Shown in pieces: positions 1-8,137 of a stretch of 64,000 nt of DNA. The DNA lies in contig NZ_BAAAXV010000012.1 in the NCBI RefSeq assembly GCF_039535785.1, positions 310,001 through 374,000 of the forward strand. Reading direction: 5' to 3'. The number at the start of each line of letters is the position of its first letter. Position 1 is the first letter of the stretch. Made by a program: the position numbers and the translations under genes. The notes under the pieces were generated by a model, which did no database searches, was not told where the DNA came from, and saw only the letters and a program-made list of their open reading frames with translations. Source of the DNA: Nonomuraea helvata (lineage in GTDB: Bacteria > Actinomycetota > Actinomycetes > Streptosporangiales > Streptosporangiaceae).

Positions 1-976
1 GGGCCTCTCGGAGGAACGCGAGGATCTCCTCCCGCGCGGCCTTGGCCTGCGGCACCACGTTCGGCATGCTGAGGAACGCGTGCCCCGCTCCGGGATATTC
101 GGTGAGCCGCGTGGGCGTGCCGGCCGCGCGCAGTCGTTCGGCGTAACAGCGGCCGTGATCGGCCACCGGGTCGTGGGTCGGCACCACCACGAGCGCCGGG
201 GCCAGCCCGCTCAGGTCGTCGGCATACAGCGGCGACAGCGCACGAGGATCGGTTCCCGGCGGAACGGCGAACCGGTGGAACAGCCGCAATTGCGGCACGG
301 TGAGGGTCGGGCTGTCGGCGTACTCGGTGACTGAGGCGTGGTCGAACATCGTCTCGGTCAGGTCGGCAGCGGGGTTGACCAGCACCTGCGCCCGCAGGAT
401 CAGGCCGGACTCTCTGGCCCGGATCGCCGCCAGGGCACTGATCAACGCGCCGGCGCTCTCGCCGAAGACGGCGGTACGCGATGGGTCGACGCCCCACTGC
501 GCGGCGTGCCGCACCACGTTCCGGAGCACGTCCCAGCCGTCGTCGGCCGCCGCTGCCAGCGGGGTCTCGGGGTCGAGGAGGCGGTGCTCGACCGAGACGA
601 CGACCGCGGGCAGCTGGGCGGCGAGGTGGCTGTTCACCCAGTCGCTCTGCACCGCCGTGCCCACGAACCCGCCTCCGTGCACATGGAGCACAAGTGGCAG
701 GCCGGCCCCGTCGACGTGCTCCGGCGAGGGCCGGTACACCCGGACCCGGAGCTCGCGGCCGGACAGCGCGATCTCCTGCCACTGGATCGCGGTGCCCGGG
801 TCCGGATCGCCGGTGATCGCCCGCGCCGCGGGGGACGCCCGCCTGCGGTTCTCCTCGTCGCGGTACGCGACCAGCTCCTCGGCCGTCATCGCCAGCCAGT
901 CCGGCGCCTCTCCCCCGGCCTGGCCGCGCAGCTGGACGCCGGCCGGCGGCTGCTTCCTCTCGATGATCTTACTCAT
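1..976 (-). CDS. alpha/beta hydrolase (HSL-type esterase/lipase), C-terminus cut by window
   Basis: The protein hydrolyses ester bonds by family analogy; the substrate is unknown. About 325 residues are in the window. The HGGG oxyanion-hole motif lies near residue 100 and the nucleophile elbow GESAG near residues 172-176. A GAGHAF segment supplies the likely catalytic His, with an Asp nearby in HDPVAD. This order is typical of the hormone-sensitive lipase family. The ATG at 976 is preceded by AGGAGA at good spacing. The gene diverges from the MBL-fold gene, and the spacer carries a 38-bp palindrome. The stop codon lies beyond base 1. Confidence 0.85.
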   Translation of the reverse strand, partial: MSKIIERKQPPAGVQLRGQAGGEAPDWLAMTAEELVAYRDEENRRRASPAARAITGDPDPGTAIQWQEIALSGRELRVRVYRPSPEHVDGAGLPLVLHVHGGGFVGTAVQSDWVNSHLAAQLPAVVVSVEHRLLDPETPLAAAADDGWDVLRNVVRHAAQWGVDPSRTAVFGESAGALISALAAIRARESGLILRAQVLVNPAADLTETMFDHASVTEYADSPTLTVPQLRLFHRFAVPPGTDPRALSPLYADDLSGLAPALVVVPTHDPVADHGRCYAERLRAAGTPTRLTEYPGAGHAFLSMPNVVPQAKAAREEILAFLREA

Positions 977-997
977 GTCTTCTCCTGGGTCGGATAG

Positions 998-1035
998 TTT
1001 CGCTACTGAAAGTATCGATACCTATGGTAGCGAAA
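998..1035. promoter_or_regulatory. nested perfect palindrome, probable repressor operator
   Basis: Arms TTTCGCTAC (998-1006) and GTAGCGAAA (1027-1035) are perfectly symmetric about a central GTATCGATAC palindrome (1012-1021), with 5-nt spacers on each side. It lies 22 bp upstream of the esterase start. This is the form of a dimeric TetR-type operator. The matching regulator is not adjacent inside the window and may lie beyond base 1. Confidence 0.6.
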
Positions 1036-1210
1036 ATGGGAGGCGGGTGTGCAAGGGGAGGCGGGAACCGACACCCAGGACGATCCGCGGCGGCGGAGAG
1101 CGGCTGATCGCTGTCGTGGTAGCTTCGCCGTGGAAGCCCGCAAGTGCTTGCCCCGGACGAGATGTGCGCCGTACCCGGCCTGCGAAGACGACGCACTCGA
1201 AGGAGACGTC

Positions 1211-2089
1211 ATGGATGCGGGCAGGCCCCTGATCGATTTCGCCGGAGTGACTCCACGGCCTCGCGCGCTGGACGTCCGGTGGATTCACGGCTCGCCGTCG
1301 GCCAAGCACAACACCGATCCGGACATCCAGGTGCACGCGTACGACGAGCACACGTTCATCTTGCGGCAGAACATGGCGATCAACTACGAGGCGCCGTTCC
1401 TGTTCCTGCTGTTCGGGAACGCACGCGCGGTGTTGATCGACACCGGGGCCACGGCATCGGCCGAGTTCTTCCCCTTGCGCCGGGTGGTCGATGAGCTCGT
1501 CGCCGGCTGGCTCACCCGCCACCCCCGGGAGGAGTACCACCTGCTGGTGCTGCACACCCACCCGCACGGCGACCACGTCTCGGGCGACGGTCAGTTCAGC
1601 GACCGCTCCGACACCACGGTGGTCGCCGCGGACCTGGTCGCCGCCTGGGAGTACTTCGGGTTCAGCGCGGATCCCGACGCCGTGGCGCAGGTCGACCTGG
1701 GAGGCCGTGTGGTGGAGTGCCTGGCCACCCCGGGCCATCATGAGGCGGCGGTCACGTTCTACGACCGGTGGACCGGGTTCCTGCTCACCGGCGACACGGT
1801 CTACCCGGGCCGTCTCTACATCCAGGACTGGCCGGCCTTCGCCGAGACCATCGACCGCCTGATCGACTTCTCCGCCCGCCGGCCGGTCACCCACGTGCTC
1901 GGCTGCCACATCGAGATGACCAGGCAGCCAGGCGTGGACTACCCGGTCCGCACCACCTACCAGCCTGACGAGCCCCCACTGCAGATGACCACCGGTCACC
2001 TGCACGAGATCCGTGCGGCGATCAAGGAGATCGGCGACCGGCCCAGCCGGCGTGCCTACCCTCTTTTCATCCTCTGGCCGAACCTATGA
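1211..2089 (+). CDS. metallo-beta-lactamase-fold hydrolase
   Basis: A 292-residue MBL-fold protein, probably a zinc hydrolase of unknown substrate. The metal motif reads HTHPHGDH, matching HxHxDH. A later GHH and the GDTVYPG segment supply the usual second-metal His and bridging Asp, and a C-terminal CH near LGCHIEM may complete the site. The ATG at 1211 is chosen because AAGGAGAC lies about 6 nt upstream; the frame is open further upstream but without a good site. No signal peptide is seen. It stands alone on the plus strand. Confidence 0.8.
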   Translation: MDAGRPLIDFAGVTPRPRALDVRWIHGSPSAKHNTDPDIQVHAYDEHTFILRQNMAINYEAPFLFLLFGNARAVLIDTGATASAEFFPLRRVVDELVAGWLTRHPREEYHLLVLHTHPHGDHVSGDGQFSDRSDTTVVAADLVAAWEYFGFSADPDAVAQVDLGGRVVECLATPGHHEAAVTFYDRWTGFLLTGDTVYPGRLYIQDWPAFAETIDRLIDFSARRPVTHVLGCHIEMTRQPGVDYPVRTTYQPDEPPLQMTTGHLHEIRAAIKEIGDRPSRRAYPLFILWPNL

Positions 2090-2234
2090 GTCGGCCGGTG
2101 ACACTGCCGCACCGGAGGCCGGGCAGGATCGAACGCCCCGATCACCTGTTTTCGTGCAGTGGCACGCGTTCGTACAGGGACAGTGGAGTGTTGAGGGCAC
2201 CCCGCCAATCTCCTGCAGTGGCCTACGGGCGCGG

Positions 2235-2636
2235 CTACCCCTGCCTGCCGCCGGTGAACGGGGCCTCGCCCTCCTTGAGCGCGCGGAAGCGGAGCGCCGA
2301 CCACACCTCGTCCACCGCCACCTGCCCGTTGGGACGCAGCCCGTACTCGCCCACGATCGGCCAGAGCGTGTCACGGTTGATGTCCGCCTTGTTCCCCTTG
2401 GGGTAGGCGACCCACACGACCGGCGGCTCCGTGACCTGGTCGCGGTGCCGGTCCAGGATCTGCCGGACCGAGGCGGCGTCGGGCGCGAAGAGGAGCGCAA
2501 CGTCAGCCTCCTTGAGGTCCTCGACGTGGCGGGCGCCCTCGGGCAGCGGCTCGACCAGGGGCAGGTGGGCGGCGTCGGAGATCCACACTCTGGCCTCCGG
2601 CTTGATGAGCAGCTTGGCCGCGACGGTCTTGCTCAT
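2235..2636 (-). CDS. DUF3052-like small cytosolic protein
   Basis: A 133-residue protein of unknown function. The pattern of a hydrophobic beta strand, a central VVWVAYPKG segment, a NRDTLW motif and a C-terminal DEVWSALRFR resembles proteins usually annotated DUF3052; this is family recall only. There are no membrane segments or catalytic motifs. The ATG at 2636 is favoured over an upstream in-frame start because AAGGAG precedes it (spacing a little long) and because the upstream in-frame codons overlap the palindrome and promoter. Confidence 0.65.
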   Translation of the reverse strand: MSKTVAAKLLIKPEARVWISDAAHLPLVEPLPEGARHVEDLKEADVALLFAPDAASVRQILDRHRDQVTEPPVVWVAYPKGNKADINRDTLWPIVGEYGLRPNGQVAVDEVWSALRFRALKEGEAPFTGGRQG

Positions 2637-2673
2637 GACCTGTTCAGCTCCTTTGTCGGCGAAATGCCCAAAC

Positions 2674-2706
2674 TGTCGGTGGAATGCCTCAACCATTCCA
2701 CCGACA
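2674..2706. promoter_or_regulatory. 13-bp perfect inverted repeat overlapping a minus-strand promoter
   Basis: TGTCGGTGGAATG (2674-2686) and CATTCCACCGACA (2694-2706) are perfectly complementary with a 7-nt spacer. On the minus strand TTGACA (2720-2715) is followed after 17 nt by AATGGT, so the repeat covers the -10 area of the DUF3052-like gene. It could instead be a terminator for the response regulator gene that ends at 2735, but no T-run follows. Confidence 0.55.
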
Positions 2707-2734
2707 AATAAGATTGTCAAGACGACTTCAGTTG

Positions 2735-3379
2735 TCAGGACTTCAGGAAGTGCAGGACGGCCAGCACCCGGCGGCTGTAGCCGGTGGTGTGCGACAGCCG
2801 CAGCTTGTCGAACAGGGAGTTCACGTGCTTCTCCACCGCGCTCTGCGACACGTGCAGCGCCTGGGCGATCGAGGCGTTGGTCAGCCCCTGCGCCATCAGC
2901 TCCAGCACCTCCCTCTCCCGCGCCGTCAGCCGCGCCAGGGGGTCCACCTGCGTCGTGCGGGCCAGCAGTTGGCGCACCACCTCCGGATCGAACGCCGCCC
3001 CGCCCGCGCCCACCCGCTCCAGCGCGTCCAGGAAGTCGCCCACCTGCGCCACCCGGTCCTTCAGCAGGTAGCCGACGCCCTCGACGTCCGCGCTCATCAG
3101 CTCGGTGGCGTACCGCTTCTCCACGTACTGCGACAGCACCAGCACCTTGACCTCGCTCCAGCGCCGCCTGATCTCCAGCGCCGCGCGCAGGCCCTCGTCG
3201 GTGTGGGTCGGCGGCATGCGTACGTCCACCACCACGACGTCCGGGCGGTGCTCGGCCACGGCCGCCACCAAGGCGTCGCCGTCACTGACCGCGGCCGGCA
3301 CCTTGTGGCCCTCCTCGAGCAGCAGCCGTACCAGGCCCTCGCGCAGCAGCGTGGAGTCCTCGGCCAGGATCACCCGCAC
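2735..3379 (-). CDS. NarL/LuxR-family response regulator
   Basis: A 214-residue DNA-binding response regulator. The N-terminal receiver starts VRVILAEDST with acidic pocket residues E and D, phospho-acceptor Asp in VVVDVRMP, and Lys in LLKDR. The C-terminal LuxR HTH spans TAREREVLELMAQGLTN to VEKHVNSLFDKL. The GTG at 3379 overlaps the 3' end of the upstream kinase gene by 10 bp, so translation is probably coupled and the pair should act as one two-component system. It is the last gene of the DedA - kinase - regulator operon. Confidence 0.92.
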   Translation of the reverse strand: MRVILAEDSTLLREGLVRLLLEEGHKVPAAVSDGDALVAAVAEHRPDVVVVDVRMPPTHTDEGLRAALEIRRRWSEVKVLVLSQYVEKRYATELMSADVEGVGYLLKDRVAQVGDFLDALERVGAGGAAFDPEVVRQLLARTTQVDPLARLTAREREVLELMAQGLTNASIAQALHVSQSAVEKHVNSLFDKLRLSHTTGYSRRVLAVLHFLKS

Positions 3380-4455
3380 GGCAGCACCGCCGTGACCGTG
3401 GTCGGCCCGCCCGCCGGGCTGCTCACCTCGAAGCCGCCGTCCAGCGCCGCCACCCGCCTGGCCAGCCCGGACAGGCCGCCGCCCGTCGCCTGGGCGCCGC
3501 CCGCGCCGTCGTCTCGCACCCGTACGACCACCGTGGCGTCCTCCTCGTGCACCTCGACCGTGATGAGCGTGGCGCCGGCGTGCTTGGCGGCGTTGGTGAC
3601 CGCCTCGCACACCACGAAGTACGCCGCCGTCTCCACCGCCATGGGCGGCCGACGCCGCAGGTCGCAGGCTACCTGTACCGGCACGCCCGAACGCTCGGCC
3701 ACCCCTGCCAGGGCCTCTTCCAGGCCCAGGGAGTCCAGGCCGCTCGGGTAGACCCGCCAGGCCACCTCGCGCAGCTCGGCCAGCGCCTGCTGGGCCTCCT
3801 GGTGCGCCTGCTCCAGCAGCTCGGACCGGCCCCGCCGAGCGCGGCCGATCAGCATCGACAGCGCCACCAGGCGCTGCTGCAGCCCGTCGTGCAGGTCCCG
3901 CTCGATGCGGCGGCGCTCGGAGTCGACCGCGGCCACGATCCCGGCCCGGCTCTCGGCCAGCTCGGCGATCCTGCGCTCCAGCGCCCGCGTCGGGTCTGGA
4001 CCCAGCATGCGCAGCGCCAGCCGCCGCTCCAGCGCGTGCACCCCGACCACGCCCGACAGCTCGAGGAACAGCAGCACGACCCCGCCCACCCCGAAGTAGG
4101 CGACCAGCGGGACCGACGGCCGCATCCCGTCGAACGGCTCGCCACGCGCCCACGCCGCGAGGACGAGGACCCCCATGTGCGCCCCGAACACGAGCAACGC
4201 GATCACCAGCCCGCCCAGGACGCCCACCGGGGCGCGGGCCGCCAGGTAGGGCAGCGGGCCGCCCTCCCGCAGGGCATCGAAGTCCAGGCGCAGGCGGCGG
4301 GCCTCGAGTCGGGCCAGCCGCCGGGCCGCCGCGCCGACGTTCGGGTTGCCCAGGGACGGGAGCGTCAGGAGCAGGAACGCCAGCTCGATCAGCGCGGTCA
4401 CGGCGCCCAGCGCCACCGCGCCGAGCAGCCGCAGCCCCTCAGCGGCGAGACGCAT
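3370..4455 (-). CDS. membrane sensor histidine kinase (HisKA_3, DesK/NarX type)
   Basis: A 361-residue kinase with three predicted membrane segments at about residues 8-33, 75-102 and 114-138. A HisKA_3 dimerisation helix follows with the phospho-acceptor in RDLHDGLQQR, then a HATPase domain with NAAKHA (N box) and a DDGAGG glycine motif. The short N-terminal part has no obvious large extracellular sensor, so the signal is probably membrane-borne. It overlaps DedA by 17 bp and the response regulator by 10 bp, so all three genes are likely one transcript. Confidence 0.9.
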   Translation of the reverse strand: MRLAAEGLRLLGAVALGAVTALIELAFLLLTLPSLGNPNVGAAARRLARLEARRLRLDFDALREGGPLPYLAARAPVGVLGGLVIALLVFGAHMGVLVLAAWARGEPFDGMRPSVPLVAYFGVGGVVLLFLELSGVVGVHALERRLALRMLGPDPTRALERRIAELAESRAGIVAAVDSERRRIERDLHDGLQQRLVALSMLIGRARRGRSELLEQAHQEAQQALAELREVAWRVYPSGLDSLGLEEALAGVAERSGVPVQVACDLRRRPPMAVETAAYFVVCEAVTNAAKHAGATLITVEVHEEDATVVVRVRDDGAGGAQATGGGLSGLARRVAALDGGFEVSSPAGGPTTVTAVLPCG

Positions 4456-5056
4456 GCCGGCCCTTGCGCCGCTCGGCCAGCCGCACGACGACGAACACCA
4501 CGACGGCCAGCGCCACCAGCGCGATCACCATGTTGGTGCCGACGCCCACATAGGTCTCCACCAGCTCCCAGTTGTCGCCCAGCAGGTACCCGGCCATCAC
4601 GAAGATGGTGTTCCAGATGAGGCTGCCGGCGGTCGTCAGCAGCGTGAACGTCATCAGCGGCATCCGCTCCACGCCCGCCGGGATCGAGATGAGGCTGCGG
4701 AAGAGGGGGATCATCCGGCCGAAGAACACCGTCTTGCGGCCGTGCTTGAGGAACCACGCCTCGGTCTTCTCGATGTCGGACGGCTTGACCAGCGGCAGTT
4801 TGGCGGCGATGGCCAGCGTGCGCTCCCTGCCCAGCAGCGCCCCCACCCAGTACAGCGCCAGCGCCCCGATGACCGAGCCGAGCGTCGTGCACACCAGCAC
4901 GTCCAGCAGGTCCATCTGGCCCCTTGCGGCGGTGAAGCCGGACAGGGGCAGGATCACCTCACTGGGCAGGGGCGGGAACAGGTTCTCCAGCGCGATCGCG
5001 AGCCCAGCCCCGGGCGCTCCGAGACTGTCCATCAGTCCAACCAGCCAATCAGTCAT
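4439..5056 (-). CDS. DedA family membrane protein
   Basis: A 205-residue polytopic membrane protein of the DedA (VTT-domain) family, linked to lipid-carrier flipping and envelope homeostasis. Family signatures include ENLFPPLPSEVILPLSG near residue 24, the GRMIPLFRSLISIPAG motif, and a C-terminal hydrophobic helix followed by a basic tail. The ATG at 5056 (MTDWLVG) gives the normal family length. The 3' end overlaps the kinase gene by 17 bp, which suggests that an envelope-lipid function and its sensing system are expressed together. Confidence 0.88.
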   Translation of the reverse strand: MTDWLVGLMDSLGAPGAGLAIALENLFPPLPSEVILPLSGFTAARGQMDLLDVLVCTTLGSVIGALALYWVGALLGRERTLAIAAKLPLVKPSDIEKTEAWFLKHGRKTVFFGRMIPLFRSLISIPAGVERMPLMTFTLLTTAGSLIWNTIFVMAGYLLGDNWELVETYVGVGTNMVIALVALAVVVFVVVRLAERRKGRHASRR

Positions 5057-5114
5057 GGGCCCCAGGCTATGGAAGGTCGGATATGCCGGGAATGAGGCGG
5101 GCTTCTGATCGCTT

Positions 5115-5156
5115 GGTGTGGTAAACCACACCCTCGCCGTACCGTACACTGTACGG
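5115..5156. promoter_or_regulatory. two perfect palindromes in the dedA / SNF2 divergent promoter
   Basis: GGTGTGGT-AA-ACCACACC (5115-5132) and CCGTACA-C-TGTACGG (5142-5156) both lie in the roughly 100-bp spacer. The second contains TACACT (5145-5150), exactly 8 nt before the GTG of the SNF2 gene, which fits a -10 box for a leaderless transcript. No ribosome-binding site is visible before that GTG. Regulators binding here could control both directions. Confidence 0.6.
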
Positions 5157-5158
5157 CC

Positions 5159-8137
5159 GTGACCTCTATGACGGATCTGGTACGGCACTCGGCAGTCTTC
5201 CAACCCGGCGACCCGCCCAGGTCCGGAAACATGGTCTTCCTCGACCCGGACGGGCCGTCCACGGTGACGGTGGCCCGGCCCGACGGGGACACCCGGCAGG
5301 TCGCGGCCACGCTCGTCCCGGTGGGCGAGGCGGTTGCGGCGCTGGCCAGGGCGCGCATGGACCAGCAGGCCCACCCGGCGGCCCGCTTCTGGGGCGCGGT
5401 CGCGCTGGTGGCACTCCAGCTCGTCACCCGGGGCCGCATCCTGCCGGGCGTGACGGCGGGCGACCACGACTCCTGGCGCGCGGGGCCGCTGGACGCGGCC
5501 GACATCCAGCGCATCCGCGAGCTGGCCGCCGCCATGCCTGCCTCGGCTCGCGCCCTCCCCCTCCATCCCGACGGGACCTCACCCGACCCCGGGGCCGCAG
5601 GCCGCGACCTGAGCGCGACTTCACGGGACGTCCTGAGCCCGACCCACAACGACCGGCCCGCCTCCACGCCCGGCGGCGGACCGACCACGAGTGGCGGGCC
5701 GGCATCCGCCGACGCCGACACGCCGCGTGCCGCGGGCGTGACGGAGCTCCGCGCCGGGGATCCGGCACAGGCCGCCCACATGGCCGAGACGAGTGGCCAC
5801 TCCGGAGACGAGACGGGTGGCCGTGCCGGTGACGAGCAGCCGGGCGAGGTGCGGTTGCCCGAGGCGGAGCCGCTGGTGCGGGCGTTCCTCGACGCGGTCG
5901 CCGACGCCATGCCCCGCTCCCCCGGCGCCGTACGGGCCACCGGCCTGACCGCCTACGCCGCCGCCAAACCCGTCAAGGTCCCGCACCTGCGCCCCTGGGC
6001 CGAGGAGATGGCGGCCGGGCTCGACTCCGGCGTACGGCTGTCGCTGCGCCTGGAGGCCGACGACCTGGCCGCCGCCGAGTTCCGCGCCGTCGCCCAGCTG
6101 CACAGCCTGGCCGACCCTTCGCTCGTCGTCGACGCCGCCGACCTGTGGCGCGGCCATGACCGGGGCTTCGGCCCCCGCGCCAGGATCGAGGCCACCCTGG
6201 CCGTACGCCGCGCCGCCCGTACCTGGCCCCGCCTTGAGCGCCTGCTCGACAGCGCCGTCCCCGACGAGCTCACGCTCACCGACGGCGACGTCGAGGACCT
6301 CCTGGCCGGAGCCGCCGAGCGCCTGGCCGCCGCCGGAGTCGAGGTGCACTGGCCCAAGGCCCTCGTACGCGGCCTCAGTGCCCGCGCCGTCATCGGCGAA
6401 CGCGACAGCAAGCCGTCGGACCTGCCGTCGTTCCTCGGCGGGCAGCACCTGACGAGCTTCGACTGGCAGCTCGCACTCGGCGGCCGGCGCCTGACCGCCG
6501 AGGAGATGGACCGGCTGGCCGAGGCGCACCGCCCCGTCGTACGGCTGCGCGACCAGTGGGTCCTCATAGACCCCGACCTGGCCCGCAAGGCCCGCCAACG
6601 CGACCTCAAGCCTCTGACCGGCATCGAGGCGCTCGGCGCCGCCCTGACCGGCACGGTCGAGGTCGAGGGTGAACAGGTCGCCGTCGAGCCCACCGCCTGG
6701 CTGCGCGAGCTGCGCGAACGCCTGTCCGAGCCCGCCGACGTCGATCCGCCAGGCGGGCTGGCCGCCATGTTGCGCGACTACCAGCTGGCCGGGCTGCGCT
6801 GGCTGGCCCGGCTCACCTCGCTCGGCCTGGGCGGCTGCCTGGCCGACGACATGGGCCTGGGCAAGACGATCACGCTCATCGCCCTGCATCTGCACCGCTC
6901 AGGCAACGGCCCCACGCTCGTCGTGTGCCCGGCCTCGTTGCTGGGCAACTGGGAGCGGGAGATCGCCAGGTTCGCGCCCGGCGTGCCCGTGCGCCGCTTC
7001 CACGGGTCCAGCCGCACGCTGGCCGAGGACGGGTTCGTGCTGACCACGTACGGCACCATGCGCATGGACGCGGCCCGCCTGGCCGCGCACCCGTGGGGTC
7101 TGCTGGTCGCCGACGAGGCCCAGCACGTCAAGAACCCCGCCTCCGGCACCGCCAAGGCGCTGCGGGAGATCCCCGCCGCCGCCCGCGTCGCGCTGACCGG
7201 CACCCCCGTGGAGAACAACCTGTCGGAGCTGTGGGCCATCCTCGACTGGACGACGCCGGGACTGCTGGGCCCGCTGGCCAGGTTCAGGGCACGGTGGGCC
7301 AAGCCCGTCGAGTCCGGTGACGGCGAGACGGCCGAGCGCCTGTCGCGGCTGGTCGGGCCGTTCCTGCTGCGCCGCCGCAAGAGCGACCCCGGCATCGCAC
7401 CCGAGCTGCCGCCCAAGACCGAGACCGACCGTCCCGTCGCGCTCACCACCGAGCAGGCCGGCCTGTACCAGGCCGTCGTACGCGAGATCATGGCCCAGAT
7501 CGCCAACGCGCGCGGCATGGCCAGGCGCGGGCTCATCGTCAAGCTCCTGACCGGGCTCAAGCAGATCTGCAACCACCCCGCCCAGTACCTGCACGAGAGC
7601 GAGCCGCGCCTGCCCGGCCGCTCGGGCAAGCTGGAGCTGCTGGACGAGCTCGTCGACACCATCGTCGCCGAGGACGGCGCGGCGCTGGTCTTCACCCAGT
7701 ACGTCACCATGGCCCGCCTCCTGGAACGGCACCTGACCTCCAGGGGCGTGAGCACGCAGCTCCTGCACGGCGGCACCCCGGTCGCCCGCCGCGAGGAGAT
7801 GGTCGCCCGCTTCCAGGACGGCCGGGCCCCGGTGTTCCTGCTCTCGCTGAAGGCCGCCGGCACCGGCCTGAACCTCACCCGCGCCGACCACGTCATCCAC
7901 TACGACCGCTGGTGGAACCCGGCCGTTGAAGACCAGGCCACCGACCGCGCCTACCGGATCGGCCAGACCCGTCCCGTCCAGGTGCACCGCCTGATCGCCG
8001 AGGGCACGATCGAGGACCGCATCGCCGAGATGCTCGCCGCCAAGCGCGCGCTCGCCGAGGCCGTGCTCGCCTCCGGCGAAGCCGCCCTCACCGAGCTGAC
8101 CGACGCCGAACTTGACGCGCTTGTGGAGCTCAGATGA
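5159..8137 (+). CDS. SNF2/Rad54-family DNA translocase (DEAD-like helicase)
   Basis: A 992-residue ATP-dependent DNA translocase of the Swi2/Snf2 superfamily. The first 500 residues carry a Thr/Gly/Ala-rich low-complexity insert (about 140-240) and the bacterial SNF2-associated region. Helicase motif I DDMGLGKT is near 562, motif II DEAQ near 651, motif III LTGTPVENN follows, and motifs V-VI (SLKAAGTGLNL, RAYRIGQTRPV) are near 900-930. The start is GTG 5159, probably leaderless; ATG 5168 is an alternative. The stop overlaps the SWIM gene start. Such SNF2-SWIM pairs recur in actinomycetes and their cellular role is not settled. Confidence 0.93.
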   Translation: MTSMTDLVRHSAVFQPGDPPRSGNMVFLDPDGPSTVTVARPDGDTRQVAATLVPVGEAVAALARARMDQQAHPAARFWGAVALVALQLVTRGRILPGVTAGDHDSWRAGPLDAADIQRIRELAAAMPASARALPLHPDGTSPDPGAAGRDLSATSRDVLSPTHNDRPASTPGGGPTTSGGPASADADTPRAAGVTELRAGDPAQAAHMAETSGHSGDETGGRAGDEQPGEVRLPEAEPLVRAFLDAVADAMPRSPGAVRATGLTAYAAAKPVKVPHLRPWAEEMAAGLDSGVRLSLRLEADDLAAAEFRAVAQLHSLADPSLVVDAADLWRGHDRGFGPRARIEATLAVRRAARTWPRLERLLDSAVPDELTLTDGDVEDLLAGAAERLAAAGVEVHWPKALVRGLSARAVIGERDSKPSDLPSFLGGQHLTSFDWQLALGGRRLTAEEMDRLAEAHRPVVRLRDQWVLIDPDLARKARQRDLKPLTGIEALGAALTGTVEVEGEQVAVEPTAWLRELRERLSEPADVDPPGGLAAMLRDYQLAGLRWLARLTSLGLGGCLADDMGLGKTITLIALHLHRSGNGPTLVVCPASLLGNWEREIARFAPGVPVRRFHGSSRTLAEDGFVLTTYGTMRMDAARLAAHPWGLLVADEAQHVKNPASGTAKALREIPAAARVALTGTPVENNLSELWAILDWTTPGLLGPLARFRARWAKPVESGDGETAERLSRLVGPFLLRRRKSDPGIAPELPPKTETDRPVALTTEQAGLYQAVVREIMAQIANARGMARRGLIVKLLTGLKQICNHPAQYLHESEPRLPGRSGKLELLDELVDTIVAEDGAALVFTQYVTMARLLERHLTSRGVSTQLLHGGTPVARREEMVARFQDGRAPVFLLSLKAAGTGLNLTRADHVIHYDRWWNPAVEDQATDRAYRIGQTRPVQVHRLIAEGTIEDRIAEMLAAKRALAEAVLASGEAALTELTDAELDALVELR

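Noticed and set aside
1022..2005. Long minus-strand open frame opposite the MBL-fold gene
   Set aside because: Composition is the reverse-frame shadow of a GC-rich gene and no domain is recognisable.
2735..4153. A single long minus-strand frame that would fuse extra sequence to the response regulator
   Set aside because: The N-terminal part is a wrong-frame reading of the histidine kinase. The real regulator starts at GTG 3379.
5621..7987. Several long minus-strand frames opposite the SNF2 gene
   Set aside because: They are antisense shadows of a gene with complete helicase motifs.
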